Origin: Propionibacteriaceae bacterium AM104-82
Lineage (GTDB): Bacteria; Actinomycetota; Actinomycetes; Propionibacteriales; Propionibacteriaceae
Assembly: GCA_027658995.1 (NCBI GenBank)
Contig: JAQDQK010000022.1
Location: 1 to 58,085 of the forward strand
DNA: 58,085 nucleotides
Reading direction: 5' to 3'
The position numbers and the translations under genes are program-made. The notes under the pieces are model-generated. The model made no database searches. It worked only from the letters and a program-made list of their open reading frames with translations, and was not told the origin of the DNA. The first letter of the stretch is position 1. The number at the start of each line of letters is the position of its first letter. Shown one piece after another: positions 8,300 through 16,927 of this stretch.

Positions 8300-9429
8300 C
8301 CGTCCCCGGCTTCCTGCTCAACTGGGCTCGCAGGCCCGGTCCCACCAAGGTGCTCGCCGAGGCGCGAACCCGCGCTGAGGCCGGACGGCTCGGGCCACGG
8401 GGCCAACTGGTGCTGGATCTCACGCCAGCGGAACGCAGCGACGTCGGAGGGATGCTGCGGGCGCCCTGGGCGGCGTCTGCCGATCCGGTCCCGGTCGCCG
8501 TCCTGCGCGCCGCGTTGGCGCGGCATGGCGTCACGCTGGAGGAACTGCTCGTCGCGGTCGGCGGCCCGCTGCGCGATCTGCGCGCCGAACGGACGGCCGT
8601 CCGGAGGTCCCGCTCGGTCGACCTCGACCGCGGGCGGGCTCTGCTCGCCGAGCTTGCCGCCGGTCGAGTGGACGAGGCCATCCGTGAGCGCTGTCTGGTC
8701 GGTGCGGCGTCCCGGACTGACCGCGCCCAGGGGATCGAGGCGGTCATCCGGTACCTCGACGACCGGACAGACCTGCCGCCCATCCGGCTAGGGGTACTGG
8801 CGGCCCAGCTGTTCGGCGACGCGCACGCGCTGGACCGCTCCGCCGGGCTGGGGCGGGCCGTCGCCCGGTTCGCCGCTGGCCGCGCGGCCACCTCGGACCG
8901 TCCATACCTCGATCCGGTCAGTGAGGCGGCCAACTGGCATGCGGCGTGGGCCTCGGTGGGGGTCGTCTGTGACGGGGTGTCGGCCCAGGTGCTCGTGCTG
9001 AACCTGCCATTGGTGGGCGGCGGCCCAGCGGCCCGGCTGTGCACCGTGCCAGGTGAACCGGTGTGGCTGACGCTCCGGACGCTGCGTCAGCCGTTCGCCC
9101 TGGCCGAAGGCACGCCCGAGGTGTTCGTCTGCGAGAACCCCGCCGTCGTGGAGGCAGCAGCCGACTCGCTCGGCGATGTCAGCCGGCCGTTGGTGTGCAC
9201 CTTCGGTCTGCCGAACCTCGCGGCGACCACCCTCCTGGCCGCTCTGGCCCCATCGACGAAGCTCCGCGTCCGCGCCGACGGCGACACGGTGGGCTGGTCG
9301 ATCGTTGAGCGGCTCCTGAAGCTTCCCGGGGCCGAGCCATGGCGGATGCCCCACGGCCTCAGCGCCTACGAAGAAGAAGTCCTGGACGACCTCCTGCTCG
9401 ACCTCGGCCCGACGCATCCCACCACCTGA
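8296..9429 (+). CDS. jetD: Wadjet type II nuclease subunit JetD (TIGR02679, DUF2399)
   Basis: 377 residues. JetD is the topoisomerase VI-like subunit that cuts DNA in Wadjet. The C-terminal DUF2399 Toprim fold is visible: VFVCENPAVV with the catalytic Glu at residue 280, LVCTFGLPN after it, and the metal-binding DGD with Asp 328 and Asp 330. These residues are present, so the nuclease looks intact. The start is GTG 8296, forming a GTGA overlap with the jetC stop; the upstream ATG at 8203 would overlap jetC by about 100 nt and lacks a reason to be used. It is the last gene of the operon and is followed by a short tandem repeat and 680 bp of non-coding DNA. Confidence 0.9.
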   Translation: MTVPGFLLNWARRPGPTKVLAEARTRAEAGRLGPRGQLVLDLTPAERSDVGGMLRAPWAASADPVPVAVLRAALARHGVTLEELLVAVGGPLRDLRAERTAVRRSRSVDLDRGRALLAELAAGRVDEAIRERCLVGAASRTDRAQGIEAVIRYLDDRTDLPPIRLGVLAAQLFGDAHALDRSAGLGRAVARFAAGRAATSDRPYLDPVSEAANWHAAWASVGVVCDGVSAQVLVLNLPLVGGGPAARLCTVPGEPVWLTLRTLRQPFALAEGTPEVFVCENPAVVEAAADSLGDVSRPLVCTFGLPNLAATTLLAALAPSTKLRVRADGDTVGWSIVERLLKLPGAEPWRMPHGLSAYEEEVLDDLLLDLGPTHPTT

Positions 9430-9463
9430 CGGGCCTCATCACCTGACGGGCCTCATCACCTGA
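9424..9463. repeat. 17-bp tandem repeat at the jetD stop
   Basis: The 17-bp unit starting ACCTGACGGG occurs at 9424-9440 and 9441-9457 and partly again at 9458-9463. It spans the jetD stop codon. It may reflect slippage; no function is evident. Confidence 0.7.
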
Positions 9464-10112
9464 GGTGCAGCCCAGTGCCTCGTCGGTGCCGAACGGATCC
9501 TGATAGCGGGTCACCCCCACGCTCGGTGGCTGCACCGACGCAGCGGGGAACCCTGATAGCTGACTCCTGTACACCGCGCCCGCCACGACGCTGCGCCGAC
9601 GCACGGACGGTATGAGGAACCTCCACTGGTGCAGATGCGACGACTTCTCCTCCTACGCTCAGTATCAGCATTCCAGCCGCCCCTGAAACAACAATCGCAG
9701 TGTCGCAGGCATCCCTCGAACACCACAGCAGCGCACCTTCTGACGCGCACTAGAGCGCCAGCCAGGCTCCCAACAGATCGGAAGTGGAGATTGCCCCCCG
9801 CTGCTGGGGTTGGCGCTCGCCCGCGCTCTCACGCCTTGCCGCCCTGGTCGTTGTCCGTGATGCCGCCACCGACCCCGCCCAAGATCGACGCGGCCGCAGC
9901 GTAGATCTGCGGCCTGAGACGGCCGCCCACAGCGCACGATGCACCCTCCTTGTGGTCGGAAACGACGATTTTCCGATCATTTACTACAGAATGTAGGACG
10001 TTGAACGCTAAACCCCTTTAGTTGAGCGTTTGACAGGAGTAACGTGCCGCCCGGCACTGCCGCTATCCGGCGGCCTGCCGACACAGGGACACCACATCTA
10101 CAAGGGGGACTA
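9430..10112. other. 683-bp region between jetD and the adhesin
   Basis: No confident gene. It contains the rest of the 17-bp tandem repeat, two copies of CCTGATAGC (near 9500 and 9552) in similar contexts, a possible minus-strand 33-codon ORF (9829-9930), and an AT-richer stretch at about 9965-10030 with a short inverted repeat (AACGCT 10004-10009 and AGCGTT 10025-10030) that could be an operator or promoter region for the adhesin gene. Confidence 0.5.
9829..9930 (-). CDS. possible 33-residue glycine-rich microprotein
   Basis: A short frame encoding a peptide with an alanine run and a Gly-rich segment (ASILGGVGGGITDND, then QGGKA). The composition resembles small membrane-active or bacteriocin-like peptides. 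An AAGGAGG sequence lies upstream (9945-9951), but 14 nt from this GTG, and another GTG in a different frame has better spacing. Coding status is uncertain. Confidence 0.2.
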   Translation of the reverse strand: MGGRLRPQIYAAAASILGGVGGGITDNDQGGKA

Positions 10113-11855
10113 ATGCCAGGAGGCACTAGCACTACTCGACTATGGGCCCGTAGGTTCTTCGCCTTCGTGCTGGCCGGATCGCTCGCGATCCTCGGCCTGA
10201 CGACCGCGCACGCCGCGCCGCCCTACAGCACTTCAGCGGACATCACGTCCATGAAGTTCGCCCAGGAGTCGACCACCAGCGGCTCGCGGGCCGAACTCGT
10301 CGGCACCTGGTCGCTGCCCGACAACCCGACCACCCCGGCCGGCCTCGTCGTCGACCTTCCCGAAGGCCTGAAGGGCAACAAGGCCAGCTTTCCGATGATG
10401 TCCGAGGCGCACGGAACCACGCCGAGCGAGGTGATGGGCCAGTGCACCGTCACGGAGACGCAACTGGTCTGCGACATCGACTCCGCCTACATCGAGCGCA
10501 ACCCGCTCAACCTGAAGGGTGCCTTCTCGTTCTGGGTCAGCGTCACCACCAAGACCGACACCGAGACGACCGTCACCTACGACTTCGGCGACGTCAGCGC
10601 CGACCTGGTGGTCACGCCGCCGACGTCCACGGGACCCTGCGTCGAGAACTGCGACTTCACCGGACGCGACGACTACAAGTGGGGATACTGGGACAACGAG
10701 ACCCAGTCGATCTACTGGACCGTCGTCGTTCACGCCGGACCCACCGGAGCCGCGGGCGGCGAGACGATCGTCGTCACCGACACGCTCGGCAAGGGCCAGG
10801 ACCTGATCTCCGATCGCTCCGCGGTCGTCTACTGGACCAACACCGTCGGCGACGACGGCAACGGCAAGCAGTGGCCGATCAACTTCACCCCGATGCCCGA
10901 GGGTAGCTACACGACCAACGCCGACCGGTCCGAGGTGACGCTCGTCGCCACCAAGGGCTACTTCTACGAGGTCAAGTTCGTCTCCGACCCCGTCGACGGC
11001 ACCGTCACGCACTACGAGAACTCGGCGACCATCAAGGTCGGAACCGAGGACACCAAGACGGTCACCTCCACCCAGCGGAACCTGGGCGGATCCGCCACCG
11101 GCATCGGCGAGAACGTCGGACGGTTCTCGGTCACCAAGCGCCTCGACGGCCCGTCCGTCGACCCGGGTGAGACCACCTTCACGGTCACCTACACCGTCAC
11201 TCCCCCGCAGGGCGATCCCGTCACCGACTCCTTCAAGGTCGGCGCCGGCCAAACCTGGACGAGCGGCGACCTCCCCCGCGACTCGGTCGTCACCCTCTCG
11301 GAGGCCACCCCGGCCGACCAGCCCGGCTGGTCGTGGGGAACGCCTTCCTTCTCCGAGTCGGAGTTCACGCTGAAGGGCGGCACCCTCTCCGAGATCGTGC
11401 TGACCAACCCCGTGTCGCTGCGCACGGGCGGCTTCGAGGTCGAAAAGGTGCTCACCGGCACCGGCTCCTCCCTGGTGCCCGCCGAGACCGAGTACACGAT
11501 CGACTACTCGTACCCCGCAGGCAACGGATTCGACGCCGGATCCGGCTCGCTCAGCCTCAAGGCCGGCGAGAAGGCCAAGGTCGAGGGTCTCCCGGCGGGC
11601 GCGAAGGTGAGCATCGCCGAACAGGCTCCCGTGCAGATCGCGGGAGCAACGTGGGGAGAGGTGAGCATCGAGGGAGGAAGCGTCACGATCGCCGCCGACG
11701 AGAGCGCGCCCGTCACCGTGACCAACACGATCACGAAGGTGCCACCGACGCCCACGCCGACGCCGACCCCCACCCCGACGCCGACCCCCACGCCGACGCC
11801 CCCGGCGCCGACGAAGCCTCCGGTCACGCCAGGCCTGCCGTCCACAGGCAACTGA
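10113..11855 (+). CDS. secreted MSCRAMM-like adhesin with DUF5979 repeats and terminal LPSTG
   Basis: 580 residues. The signal peptide spans residues about 1-36 (RRFF, a hydrophobic core, then AHA). Residues about 40-170 resemble the N-terminal Ig-like fold of Gram-positive adhesins (VVDLPEGLKGN). A further Ig-like domain follows, then two DUF5979-type beta domains near 338-445 and 446-545 (each FSVTKRL/FEVEKVL.. ending in VVLTN/VTVTN-like strands). A Thr-Pro repeat wall-spanning stretch is at about 547-566. The protein ends LPSTGN, so the sortase motif has no hydrophobic helix or basic tail after it and normal anchoring looks impossible. ATG 10113 is chosen for the AAGGGGG just upstream. A strong terminator follows. 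Confidence 0.85.
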   Translation: MPGGTSTTRLWARRFFAFVLAGSLAILGLTTAHAAPPYSTSADITSMKFAQESTTSGSRAELVGTWSLPDNPTTPAGLVVDLPEGLKGNKASFPMMSEAHGTTPSEVMGQCTVTETQLVCDIDSAYIERNPLNLKGAFSFWVSVTTKTDTETTVTYDFGDVSADLVVTPPTSTGPCVENCDFTGRDDYKWGYWDNETQSIYWTVVVHAGPTGAAGGETIVVTDTLGKGQDLISDRSAVVYWTNTVGDDGNGKQWPINFTPMPEGSYTTNADRSEVTLVATKGYFYEVKFVSDPVDGTVTHYENSATIKVGTEDTKTVTSTQRNLGGSATGIGENVGRFSVTKRLDGPSVDPGETTFTVTYTVTPPQGDPVTDSFKVGAGQTWTSGDLPRDSVVTLSEATPADQPGWSWGTPSFSESEFTLKGGTLSEIVLTNPVSLRTGGFEVEKVLTGTGSSLVPAETEYTIDYSYPAGNGFDAGSGSLSLKAGEKAKVEGLPAGAKVSIAEQAPVQIAGATWGEVSIEGGSVTIAADESAPVTVTNTITKVPPTPTPTPTPTPTPTPTPTPPAPTKPPVTPGLPSTGN

Positions 11856-11871
11856 CCTGACCTGAGAGGAG

Positions 11872-11905
11872 ACGCCCCCGGTTCCCTTCGCCGGGGGCGT
11901 TTCTC
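11872..11905 (+). terminator. rho-independent terminator after the adhesin
   Basis: Arms 11872-11881 and 11891-11900 form a perfect 10-bp GC-rich stem with a 9-nt loop, followed by TTTCTC. It lies 17 bp after the adhesin stop. Confidence 0.8.
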
Positions 11906-11953
11906 ACGCCCTGCGTGGCATGATTTCCTGAGCAGGAAACACCGAGGAGCGAC

Positions 11954-12394
11954 ATGGCAAGGTCCACCGAAACATCCGGATTCTCCGCAGAGGAGAAGGC
12001 GGCCATGAAGGAGCGCGCCGCCGAGTTGCGCGCCGAGAAGAGGGCAAAGGACAAGGCCGCGATCTCCGAGGCCGCCCTGGCCGAGAAGATCGCCGAACTG
12101 CCCGACGCCGACCGCGCGCTCGCCGAGCGGATCCAGGCGCTGGTCAAGCAGGTCGCGCCCGACCTGGTCGGCAAGACCTACTACGGCATGCCCGCATGGG
12201 CCAACGCGGAGGGCAACAACGTCGTCTTCCTGCAGCCGTCGTCCAAGTTCGACCTGCGCTACAGCACGCTCGGCTTCGAGCAGGCCGCACAGCTCGACGA
12301 GGGCACCATGTGGGCCACGTCCTTCGCCATCACGAAGCTCTCCAAGGCCGACGAGAAGCGGGTGATCGAGCTCATCACCAGGGCCATCGGGTGA
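11954..12394 (+). CDS. DUF1801 (YdhG-like) protein
   Basis: 146 residues. The C-terminal 90 residues match the DUF1801 fold: APDLVGKTYYGMPAWAN, then NNVVFLQPSSKFDLRYSTLGF. The N-terminus is a charged helix rich in Lys, Glu and Ala (residues 12-50), as often seen in actinobacterial members. The biochemical role of this family is unknown. GAGGAGCGAC precedes the ATG. The gene stands alone, after the adhesin terminator and before tRNA-Lys. Confidence 0.8.
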   Translation: MARSTETSGFSAEEKAAMKERAAELRAEKRAKDKAAISEAALAEKIAELPDADRALAERIQALVKQVAPDLVGKTYYGMPAWANAEGNNVVFLQPSSKFDLRYSTLGFEQAAQLDEGTMWATSFAITKLSKADEKRVIELITRAIG

Positions 12395-12440
12395 CGATTG
12401 GACAACGGGGCGGGAGCACCTCTAAAGTTATCTCTCGCGC

Positions 12441-12800
<360 letters not shown>

Positions 12801-12903
12801 GGCGGCAAACTAGCTGCAACGAGCCAGCGAGCCACTCCTCGCGCTGGGTGGGTTCCCCATAGGACTTTGTCCGCTCGGCACGGCATCCGACTATTTGGTA
12901 GTG

Positions 12904-12942
12904 CAGCGGCGTTCGATTCCTCCGAAGGCGAACCCGCCGCTG
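12904..12942. other. long imperfect hairpin upstream of lipoprotein gene
   Basis: Arms 12904-12915 and 12929-12942 pair with a 2-nt bulge. A TATGCT hexamer just after it (about 12945) could be a -10 element for the lipoprotein gene. The hairpin may insulate that promoter. Function is inferred only. Confidence 0.35.
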
Positions 12943-12980
12943 GCTATGCTCTTGGCCACAGCACCAGGGAAGGCATCGCC

Positions 12981-13562
12981 GTGAAGAACCGACTCCCCAG
13001 CATCGCCACCGCGGCCCTGAGTATCCTCGCCGCCTCGTCCCTTGCCGCGTGCGTCAGCGTCAGCACGAACCCACCCGACGAGCCGCAGCGCGTCGTCGCC
13101 GCCAGCCAGGCACCCGACGAGCCGCAGGAGACCCCTGCACCGGAGGACACGCCGACTCCGGAGGACCCGCCGACGCCCGAGGAGAGCCTCAACCCGGTGG
13201 AGGGCGACGACGACGTCCCCGACACCGACGCGGTCCACGAGGCGCTCGACCGCTACGTCGAGGCCGAGCGCGCGACGATCCCCCAGGTCCTCAAGGAGAA
13301 CCCTGGCGTCTACTCGGAGGTCGCCTTCGACAAGGAGTACCCGGACATGGCGACGTTCACCTACACCTATGCGACGCCGGTGGACGTGAAGCAGACGGCC
13401 GCAGCGCTCGACGACATGATCCCCACCATCGAGTCGTTCCTCACCTCGACCGTGTTCCCGGCCATGGAGGCATACGGCGTGGTGCCGACCCAGCGGGTCC
13501 GGTTCACCTACCTCAACAACGACGGCGCGATGGTCTGGAGCAAGGACTTCGCCTCCTCCTGA
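12981..13562 (+). CDS. putative lipoprotein, unknown function
   Basis: 193 residues from GTG 12981. The first 21 residues form a lipoprotein signal (Lys-Asn-Arg, hydrophobic core, lipobox LAAC with Cys at about 21), chosen because an earlier start at 12867 would put a non-secretory leader before it. A Pro/Glu/Thr-rich linker (residues about 30-80, PTPEDPPTPEE) leads to a C-terminal domain of about 110 residues with alternating helix and strand (VDKEYPDMATFTYTY-like segment) that resembles DUF4854-type lipoprotein domains found in Gram-positives. The assignment of that domain is a guess. The protein is expected outside the cell, tethered to the membrane. Confidence 0.65.
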   Translation: MKNRLPSIATAALSILAASSLAACVSVSTNPPDEPQRVVAASQAPDEPQETPAPEDTPTPEDPPTPEESLNPVEGDDDVPDTDAVHEALDRYVEAERATIPQVLKENPGVYSEVAFDKEYPDMATFTYTYATPVDVKQTAAALDDMIPTIESFLTSTVFPAMEAYGVVPTQRVRFTYLNNDGAMVWSKDFASS

Positions 13563-13570
13563 CCCCCGCC

Positions 13571-14470
13571 TCAGAGCGTCGGCAGTTGCGTGCCGACCGC
13601 CGGGTAGGACGACTGCGCGCCCTCGTGTTGGACGGTGTAGGCGGCGAACCTGCTGGCGTAGCCTGCCGCGTCGAGCAGGCTGTCGCCGGCCGCCAGCCGG
13701 GCCGACAGCGCCCCGCAGAACGCGTCCCCGGCCCCGACCGTATCGACGGCCTTGACCTTCGGCGAGGCGACCTCGGTGACATCGGCGCCCTCCGCGACGA
13801 GCGAGCCTGCCGACCCGACCGTCATCACGACCGACTCGACGCCCGCGGCGCGAAGCCCCTCGACGATCTCGCGCGGCTCCGTCAGGTCGGCGCCGCCCAA
13901 CTGCAGCAGCGCGGCGGCACCCTCGTGCTCGTTGACGACCAACGGGCGCGCGTTCAGCAGCACCGACGGGTCGACCTCGATCACCGGCGCGAGGTTCACC
14001 ACCAGCCGACCTGACACCAGTCGTGCGGCGGCGAGGTTGCTCTCCGCGGAGATCTCGCCCTGCAGCACGACGACGTCGGCGCCGGAGATCACCTCGGCCC
14101 AGCCCTGCACCATCTCGGGCGTGACGAGCCCGTTGGCACCAGGCACCACCACGACGGTGTTCTCACCCTCGGCGTCGACGCTCACGACGGCGAGGCCCGA
14201 GGGCCCCTCAAGCGTCTTGACGTGGCTCAGGTCGACGCCCGCGTCCTCGAGTCGGCTGGTGGCGACCGAGCTTGCGGCGTCGTCGCCGATCGCGCCAGCC
14301 ATCACCGTCGGGGCGCCCGCGAGCGCCGCGGCGCAGGCCTGGTTGGCGCCCTTCCCGCCGGGCGAGAACGTGCCGCCGCCCGCGAGTAACGTCTCGCCGG
14401 GGAGGATGTGGCGCTGCAACAGCAGGTGCAGGTCCACGTTCAGCGATCCCACGACGACGACGTTGCCCAT
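13571..14470 (-). CDS. rbsK: ribokinase
   Basis: 299 residues of the PfkB/ribokinase family, phosphorylating ribose (or a related pentose) to the 5-phosphate. The N-terminus MGNVVVVGSLNVDL, the substrate-binding GGTFSPGGKGANQA at about residues 35-48, the NEHE motif, and the second PfkB signature DTVGAGDAFCGAL with the catalytic Asp near residue 250 are all present. The start at 14470 follows AGGAG (minus strand, spacing about 7). It is convergent with the lipoprotein gene and 10 bp from the GroES-like gene. No ribose transporter is adjacent. Confidence 0.9.
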   Translation of the reverse strand: MGNVVVVGSLNVDLHLLLQRHILPGETLLAGGGTFSPGGKGANQACAAALAGAPTVMAGAIGDDAASSVATSRLEDAGVDLSHVKTLEGPSGLAVVSVDAEGENTVVVVPGANGLVTPEMVQGWAEVISGADVVVLQGEISAESNLAAARLVSGRLVVNLAPVIEVDPSVLLNARPLVVNEHEGAAALLQLGGADLTEPREIVEGLRAAGVESVVMTVGSAGSLVAEGADVTEVASPKVKAVDTVGAGDAFCGALSARLAAGDSLLDAAGYASRFAAYTVQHEGAQSSYPAVGTQLPTL

Positions 14471-14480
14471 GTATCTTCTC

Positions 14481-14804
14481 CTAGAGGTAGAGGCCGGTCC
14501 CGGCATCGGCGTCATTGTCCGATGCAACAGCATGAATGTCGCGCTCGCGCAGCAGCACGTAGGTGCGCGCCTGCAGTTCGACCTCGGCGCGCTCCTCGGG
14601 GTCGAACAGCACCCGGTCGTCGGTCTCGACGGACCGGACGCTCGGCCCGATCGCGACCACCTTCGCCCACGTCAGCCTGCGACCCATCTGGACGGTCGCG
14701 GGTATCAGGATGCCGCTGGAACTGCGCCGCTCGCCCGCAGCGGCGTCCACGTCCACCAGGACGCGGTCGTGCAGCATGCGGATCGGCAGGCCGGGCTCGC
14801 TCAC
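14481..14804 (-). CDS. GroES-like (Cpn10 family) protein
   Basis: 107 residues. The Cpn10 fold is recognisable by MLHDRVLVDVDA, the mobile-loop region SSGILIPATVQ and WAKVVAIGPSVRSVETDDRVLF. It is diverged from the main GroES and has no groEL beside it, so it is likely a paralog with an unclear partner; many actinobacteria have such a gene next to a DUF3618 gene. The GTG start overlaps the stop of the upstream DUF3618 gene by 4 nt, which implies coupling. Confidence 0.75.
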   Translation of the reverse strand: MSEPGLPIRMLHDRVLVDVDAAAGERRSSSGILIPATVQMGRRLTWAKVVAIGPSVRSVETDDRVLFDPEERAEVELQARTYVLLRERDIHAVASDNDADAGTGLYL

Positions 14805-15124
14805 CGTTCGAGCGCCCGGCGCTGGGCCGATGCCAGCACGCGACGGTTCGCGACGGTGTTCAGGGTCACGGCGAAGACGATGACGCCGAGGACGGCGCCC
14901 CCGGCGATCAGCAGCTTGTTCATGTTCCAGCCGCCGTCCTCCTCGCGCAGCGGTGCGGTCACCGAGTCGAACTCGGTCTTCGCGAAGAGCTTGACCTGCT
15001 CGACGCCCTCGCGCGCGATGTTCTGTGGCTTCAGGGACTCGACAACGTCCGAGGTGACGTCGGCCAGCGTTGCCCGGTTGGCCGCCAGGTCGGCGCGAAT
15101 CTGCTCCACGGATCGATTGCCCAT
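14801..15124 (-). CDS. DUF3618 membrane protein
   Basis: 107 residues. The N-terminal 50 residues carry the DUF3618 pattern (RSVEQIRADLAANRATLADV) typical of actinobacterial stress-related membrane proteins, followed by a single transmembrane helix at about residues 70-90 (LLIAGGAVLGVIVFAVTLN) and a basic tail. Function is unknown; DUF3618 genes often sit with GroES-like and peroxiredoxin genes, as here. A short intergenic space separates it from the divergently oriented bcp gene, so the two promoters likely lie within about 15125-15226. Confidence 0.8.
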   Translation of the reverse strand: MGNRSVEQIRADLAANRATLADVTSDVVESLKPQNIAREGVEQVKLFAKTEFDSVTAPLREEDGGWNMNKLLIAGGAVLGVIVFAVTLNTVANRRVLASAQRRALER

Positions 15125-15226
15125 GCGTAACTCCTTCGGTGTCGCCCCCCAGCCTATTCACCCGGGCCAGTTCACGCCAGGAAACCCCGGCCGAGGGCGT
15201 ACCTGATCGCGGATACACTGACCCCC

Positions 15227-15706
15227 ATGACTGCACGACTGACGACTGGTACGACCGCGCCCGCCTTCACGCTGCCCGACCAGAACGGCGAGGATGTCTC
15301 GCTCAGCGACTTCGCCGGCCGCACCGTCATCCTGTACTTCTACCCGGCCGCCATGACGCCGGGCTGCACCACGCAGGCCGTCGACTTCTCCGAGGCGCTC
15401 CCCTCCTTCCAGGAGGAGGGCTACACCGTGCTCGGCTGCTCGCCCGACCCCGTGGAGAAGCTGGCAAAGTTCGGGGCGCACTCCGATATCTCGTTCACGC
15501 TGCTCGCCGACCCGGAGAAGGACGTCCTCAACGCCTACGGCGCGTACGGCCCCCGCAAGCTGTACGGCAAGGAGATCGAGGGCGTGCTCCGCTCGACCTT
15601 CGTGATCGACGTCGACGCCGACGGCAAGGGCGTGGTCCGCGTCGCGCAATACAACGTCAAGGCGACCGGCCACGTGGCGAAGCTCCGCCGCGAACTCGGT
15701 GTCTGA
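15227..15706 (+). CDS. bcp: thioredoxin-dependent thiol peroxidase (Bcp/PrxQ)
   Basis: 159 residues of the peroxiredoxin Q family, reducing hydroperoxides with electrons from thioredoxin. The peroxidatic Cys sits in PAAMTPGCTTQ at about residue 46. The resolving Cys that normally lies five residues later in PrxQ (CTxxAC) is Val here (CTTQAVDF). Another Cys occurs in VLGCSPD. The enzyme may work as a 1-Cys type or with an alternative partner; this is inference. The stop overlaps the yigZ-like gene start. It is divergent from the DUF3618 gene. Confidence 0.9.
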   Translation: MTARLTTGTTAPAFTLPDQNGEDVSLSDFAGRTVILYFYPAAMTPGCTTQAVDFSEALPSFQEEGYTVLGCSPDPVEKLAKFGAHSDISFTLLADPEKDVLNAYGAYGPRKLYGKEIEGVLRSTFVIDVDADGKGVVRVAQYNVKATGHVAKLRRELGV

Positions 15707-16358
15707 CTCCTTCCTGACCATTGACGCCGCCCCCGGCGCTGGGGCGGACGTCGAGTTGGAGATCAAGCGCTCCCGCTTCCTGACGCGGATCCGCAGGGTC
15801 TCGACCGAGGACGATGCGCGGGCCGTGATCGAGGCCAGGCGATCCGAGTTCTTCGACGCGCGGCACCACTGCTCCGCGTTCATTCTGGGGCCCGACGGTC
15901 GCACGGCCCGAAGCTCCGACGACGGCGAGCCCGCCGGAACCGCGGGGATCCCGATGCTGACGGCGCTGCAACGCAACGACCTGACCGACGTGGTGGCGGT
16001 GGTCACCCGCTACTTCGGCGGGATCAAGCTCGGCGCGGGCGGCCTGGTGCGCGCCTACACCGACGCCGTCGCACAGGCCATGACCGCCGTCGGGACCAGG
16101 ACCGTGACGCTCAGCCAGATCCTTCGCGTCGACGTCGACTTCGCCCTCGCGGGCGCCGTCGAGGACCAGTTGCGCGGACTGGTGCTCCCCTCCGGGACCG
16201 CGGTGCAGGTCGACGGGGTCGACTGGACCGACCGGGCACACATCCGGGTCGCGGTGCCGTCGTCTGCGGTGCCGGAACTCGACGTGGCGCTGGCCAGACT
16301 GTCCGCGGGTTCCCTGACCGCCGTGCCCATCGACGAACGCTGGACCGACCAGGCATAG
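15699..16358 (+). CDS. YigZ/IMPACT family protein (UPF0029)
   Basis: 219 residues. The N-terminal UPF0029 domain (about 18-125) has the family motifs KRSRFLTRIRRV, RHHCSAFILG, SDDGEPAGTAG and VVTRYFGGIKLGAGGLVRAY; the C-terminal DUF1949 region follows. The family is linked to translation control or RNA binding but the bacterial function is unsettled. The GTG start lies in an 8-nt overlap with bcp, so the two genes are likely cotranscribed. Confidence 0.9.
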   Translation: MSDSFLTIDAAPGAGADVELEIKRSRFLTRIRRVSTEDDARAVIEARRSEFFDARHHCSAFILGPDGRTARSSDDGEPAGTAGIPMLTALQRNDLTDVVAVVTRYFGGIKLGAGGLVRAYTDAVAQAMTAVGTRTVTLSQILRVDVDFALAGAVEDQLRGLVLPSGTAVQVDGVDWTDRAHIRVAVPSSAVPELDVALARLSAGSLTAVPIDERWTDQA

Positions 16359-16435
16359 CGATCCCACCAGCCACGTGCTCACGTTGTGGCCCGCGACGGC
16401 GGTGCGCCTGTACGACAGGTTGATGCCAGCCTGAG

Positions 16436-16927
16436 TCAGGCCTCGACGCCGGGAAGCAGCGCCTCCAACTTGTCGTAGCCCTGCTGCACGCCCCTCTCCA
16501 TCCCTGAGGCCAGCCAGGCGTCGCGCCCCTCGAAGCTGTCACACAGCGACTCGCCGATCAGTCGGGTCGTGCCGTCGCCGAGGTCCTCGAAGCGCAGCGT
16601 CTCGAGCGAGACGTCGTCCGGCATGCCCTCCCAGGTGAAGGTCTGGACGATGCGGTCCTCGCGGACCGTGTGGAAGCAGCCGCGGAAGCCGTACTCCTCG
16701 TCGCCGCGGCGGTGGATGTAGCGCCAGGAGCCGCCGCTGCGGGCGTCCCATTCGATGATCTCGTTGGCGAGGTCGTCCGGGCCGTTCCACTTGGCGAACA
16801 GTTCCGGGTCGATGTGGGCCTTGAGGAGTTGGGCAGGGGTGCCGCGGAAGTCGCGCGTGATGCGGATCAGCGGAACGTTCGGGTCGGCCTCGATGGCGGC
16901 CTGCGGGTAGCGCGTGGGGGTGCTCAT
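16436..16927 (-). CDS. SRPBCC (AHSA1-like) protein
   Basis: 163 residues with the START-like AHSA1 fold: ITRDFRGTPAQLLKAHIDPELFAKWNG near the N-terminus, then GGSWRYIHR and TFTWEGMPDDVSLETLRF, and DAWLASGMERGVQQGYDKLEALL at the end. Family members bind hydrophobic ligands. Its ATG overlaps the stop of the ArsR regulator (ATGA), a common pair in which an ArsR protein controls a linked SRPBCC gene. The start is set by this overlap and the following SRPBCC sequence. Confidence 0.85.
   Translation of the reverse strand: MSTPTRYPQAAIEADPNVPLIRITRDFRGTPAQLLKAHIDPELFAKWNGPDDLANEIIEWDARSGGSWRYIHRRGDEEYGFRGCFHTVREDRIVQTFTWEGMPDDVSLETLRFEDLGDGTTRLIGESLCDSFEGRDAWLASGMERGVQQGYDKLEALLPGVEA

Noticed and set aside
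9490..9560. Two CCTGATAGC copies as a regulatory repeat
   Set aside because: The match is short and the flanks diverge; chance is likely.
11750..11815. CRISPR-like short repeats
   Set aside because: The repetition is the Thr-Pro stalk coding sequence of the adhesin, with no spacers.
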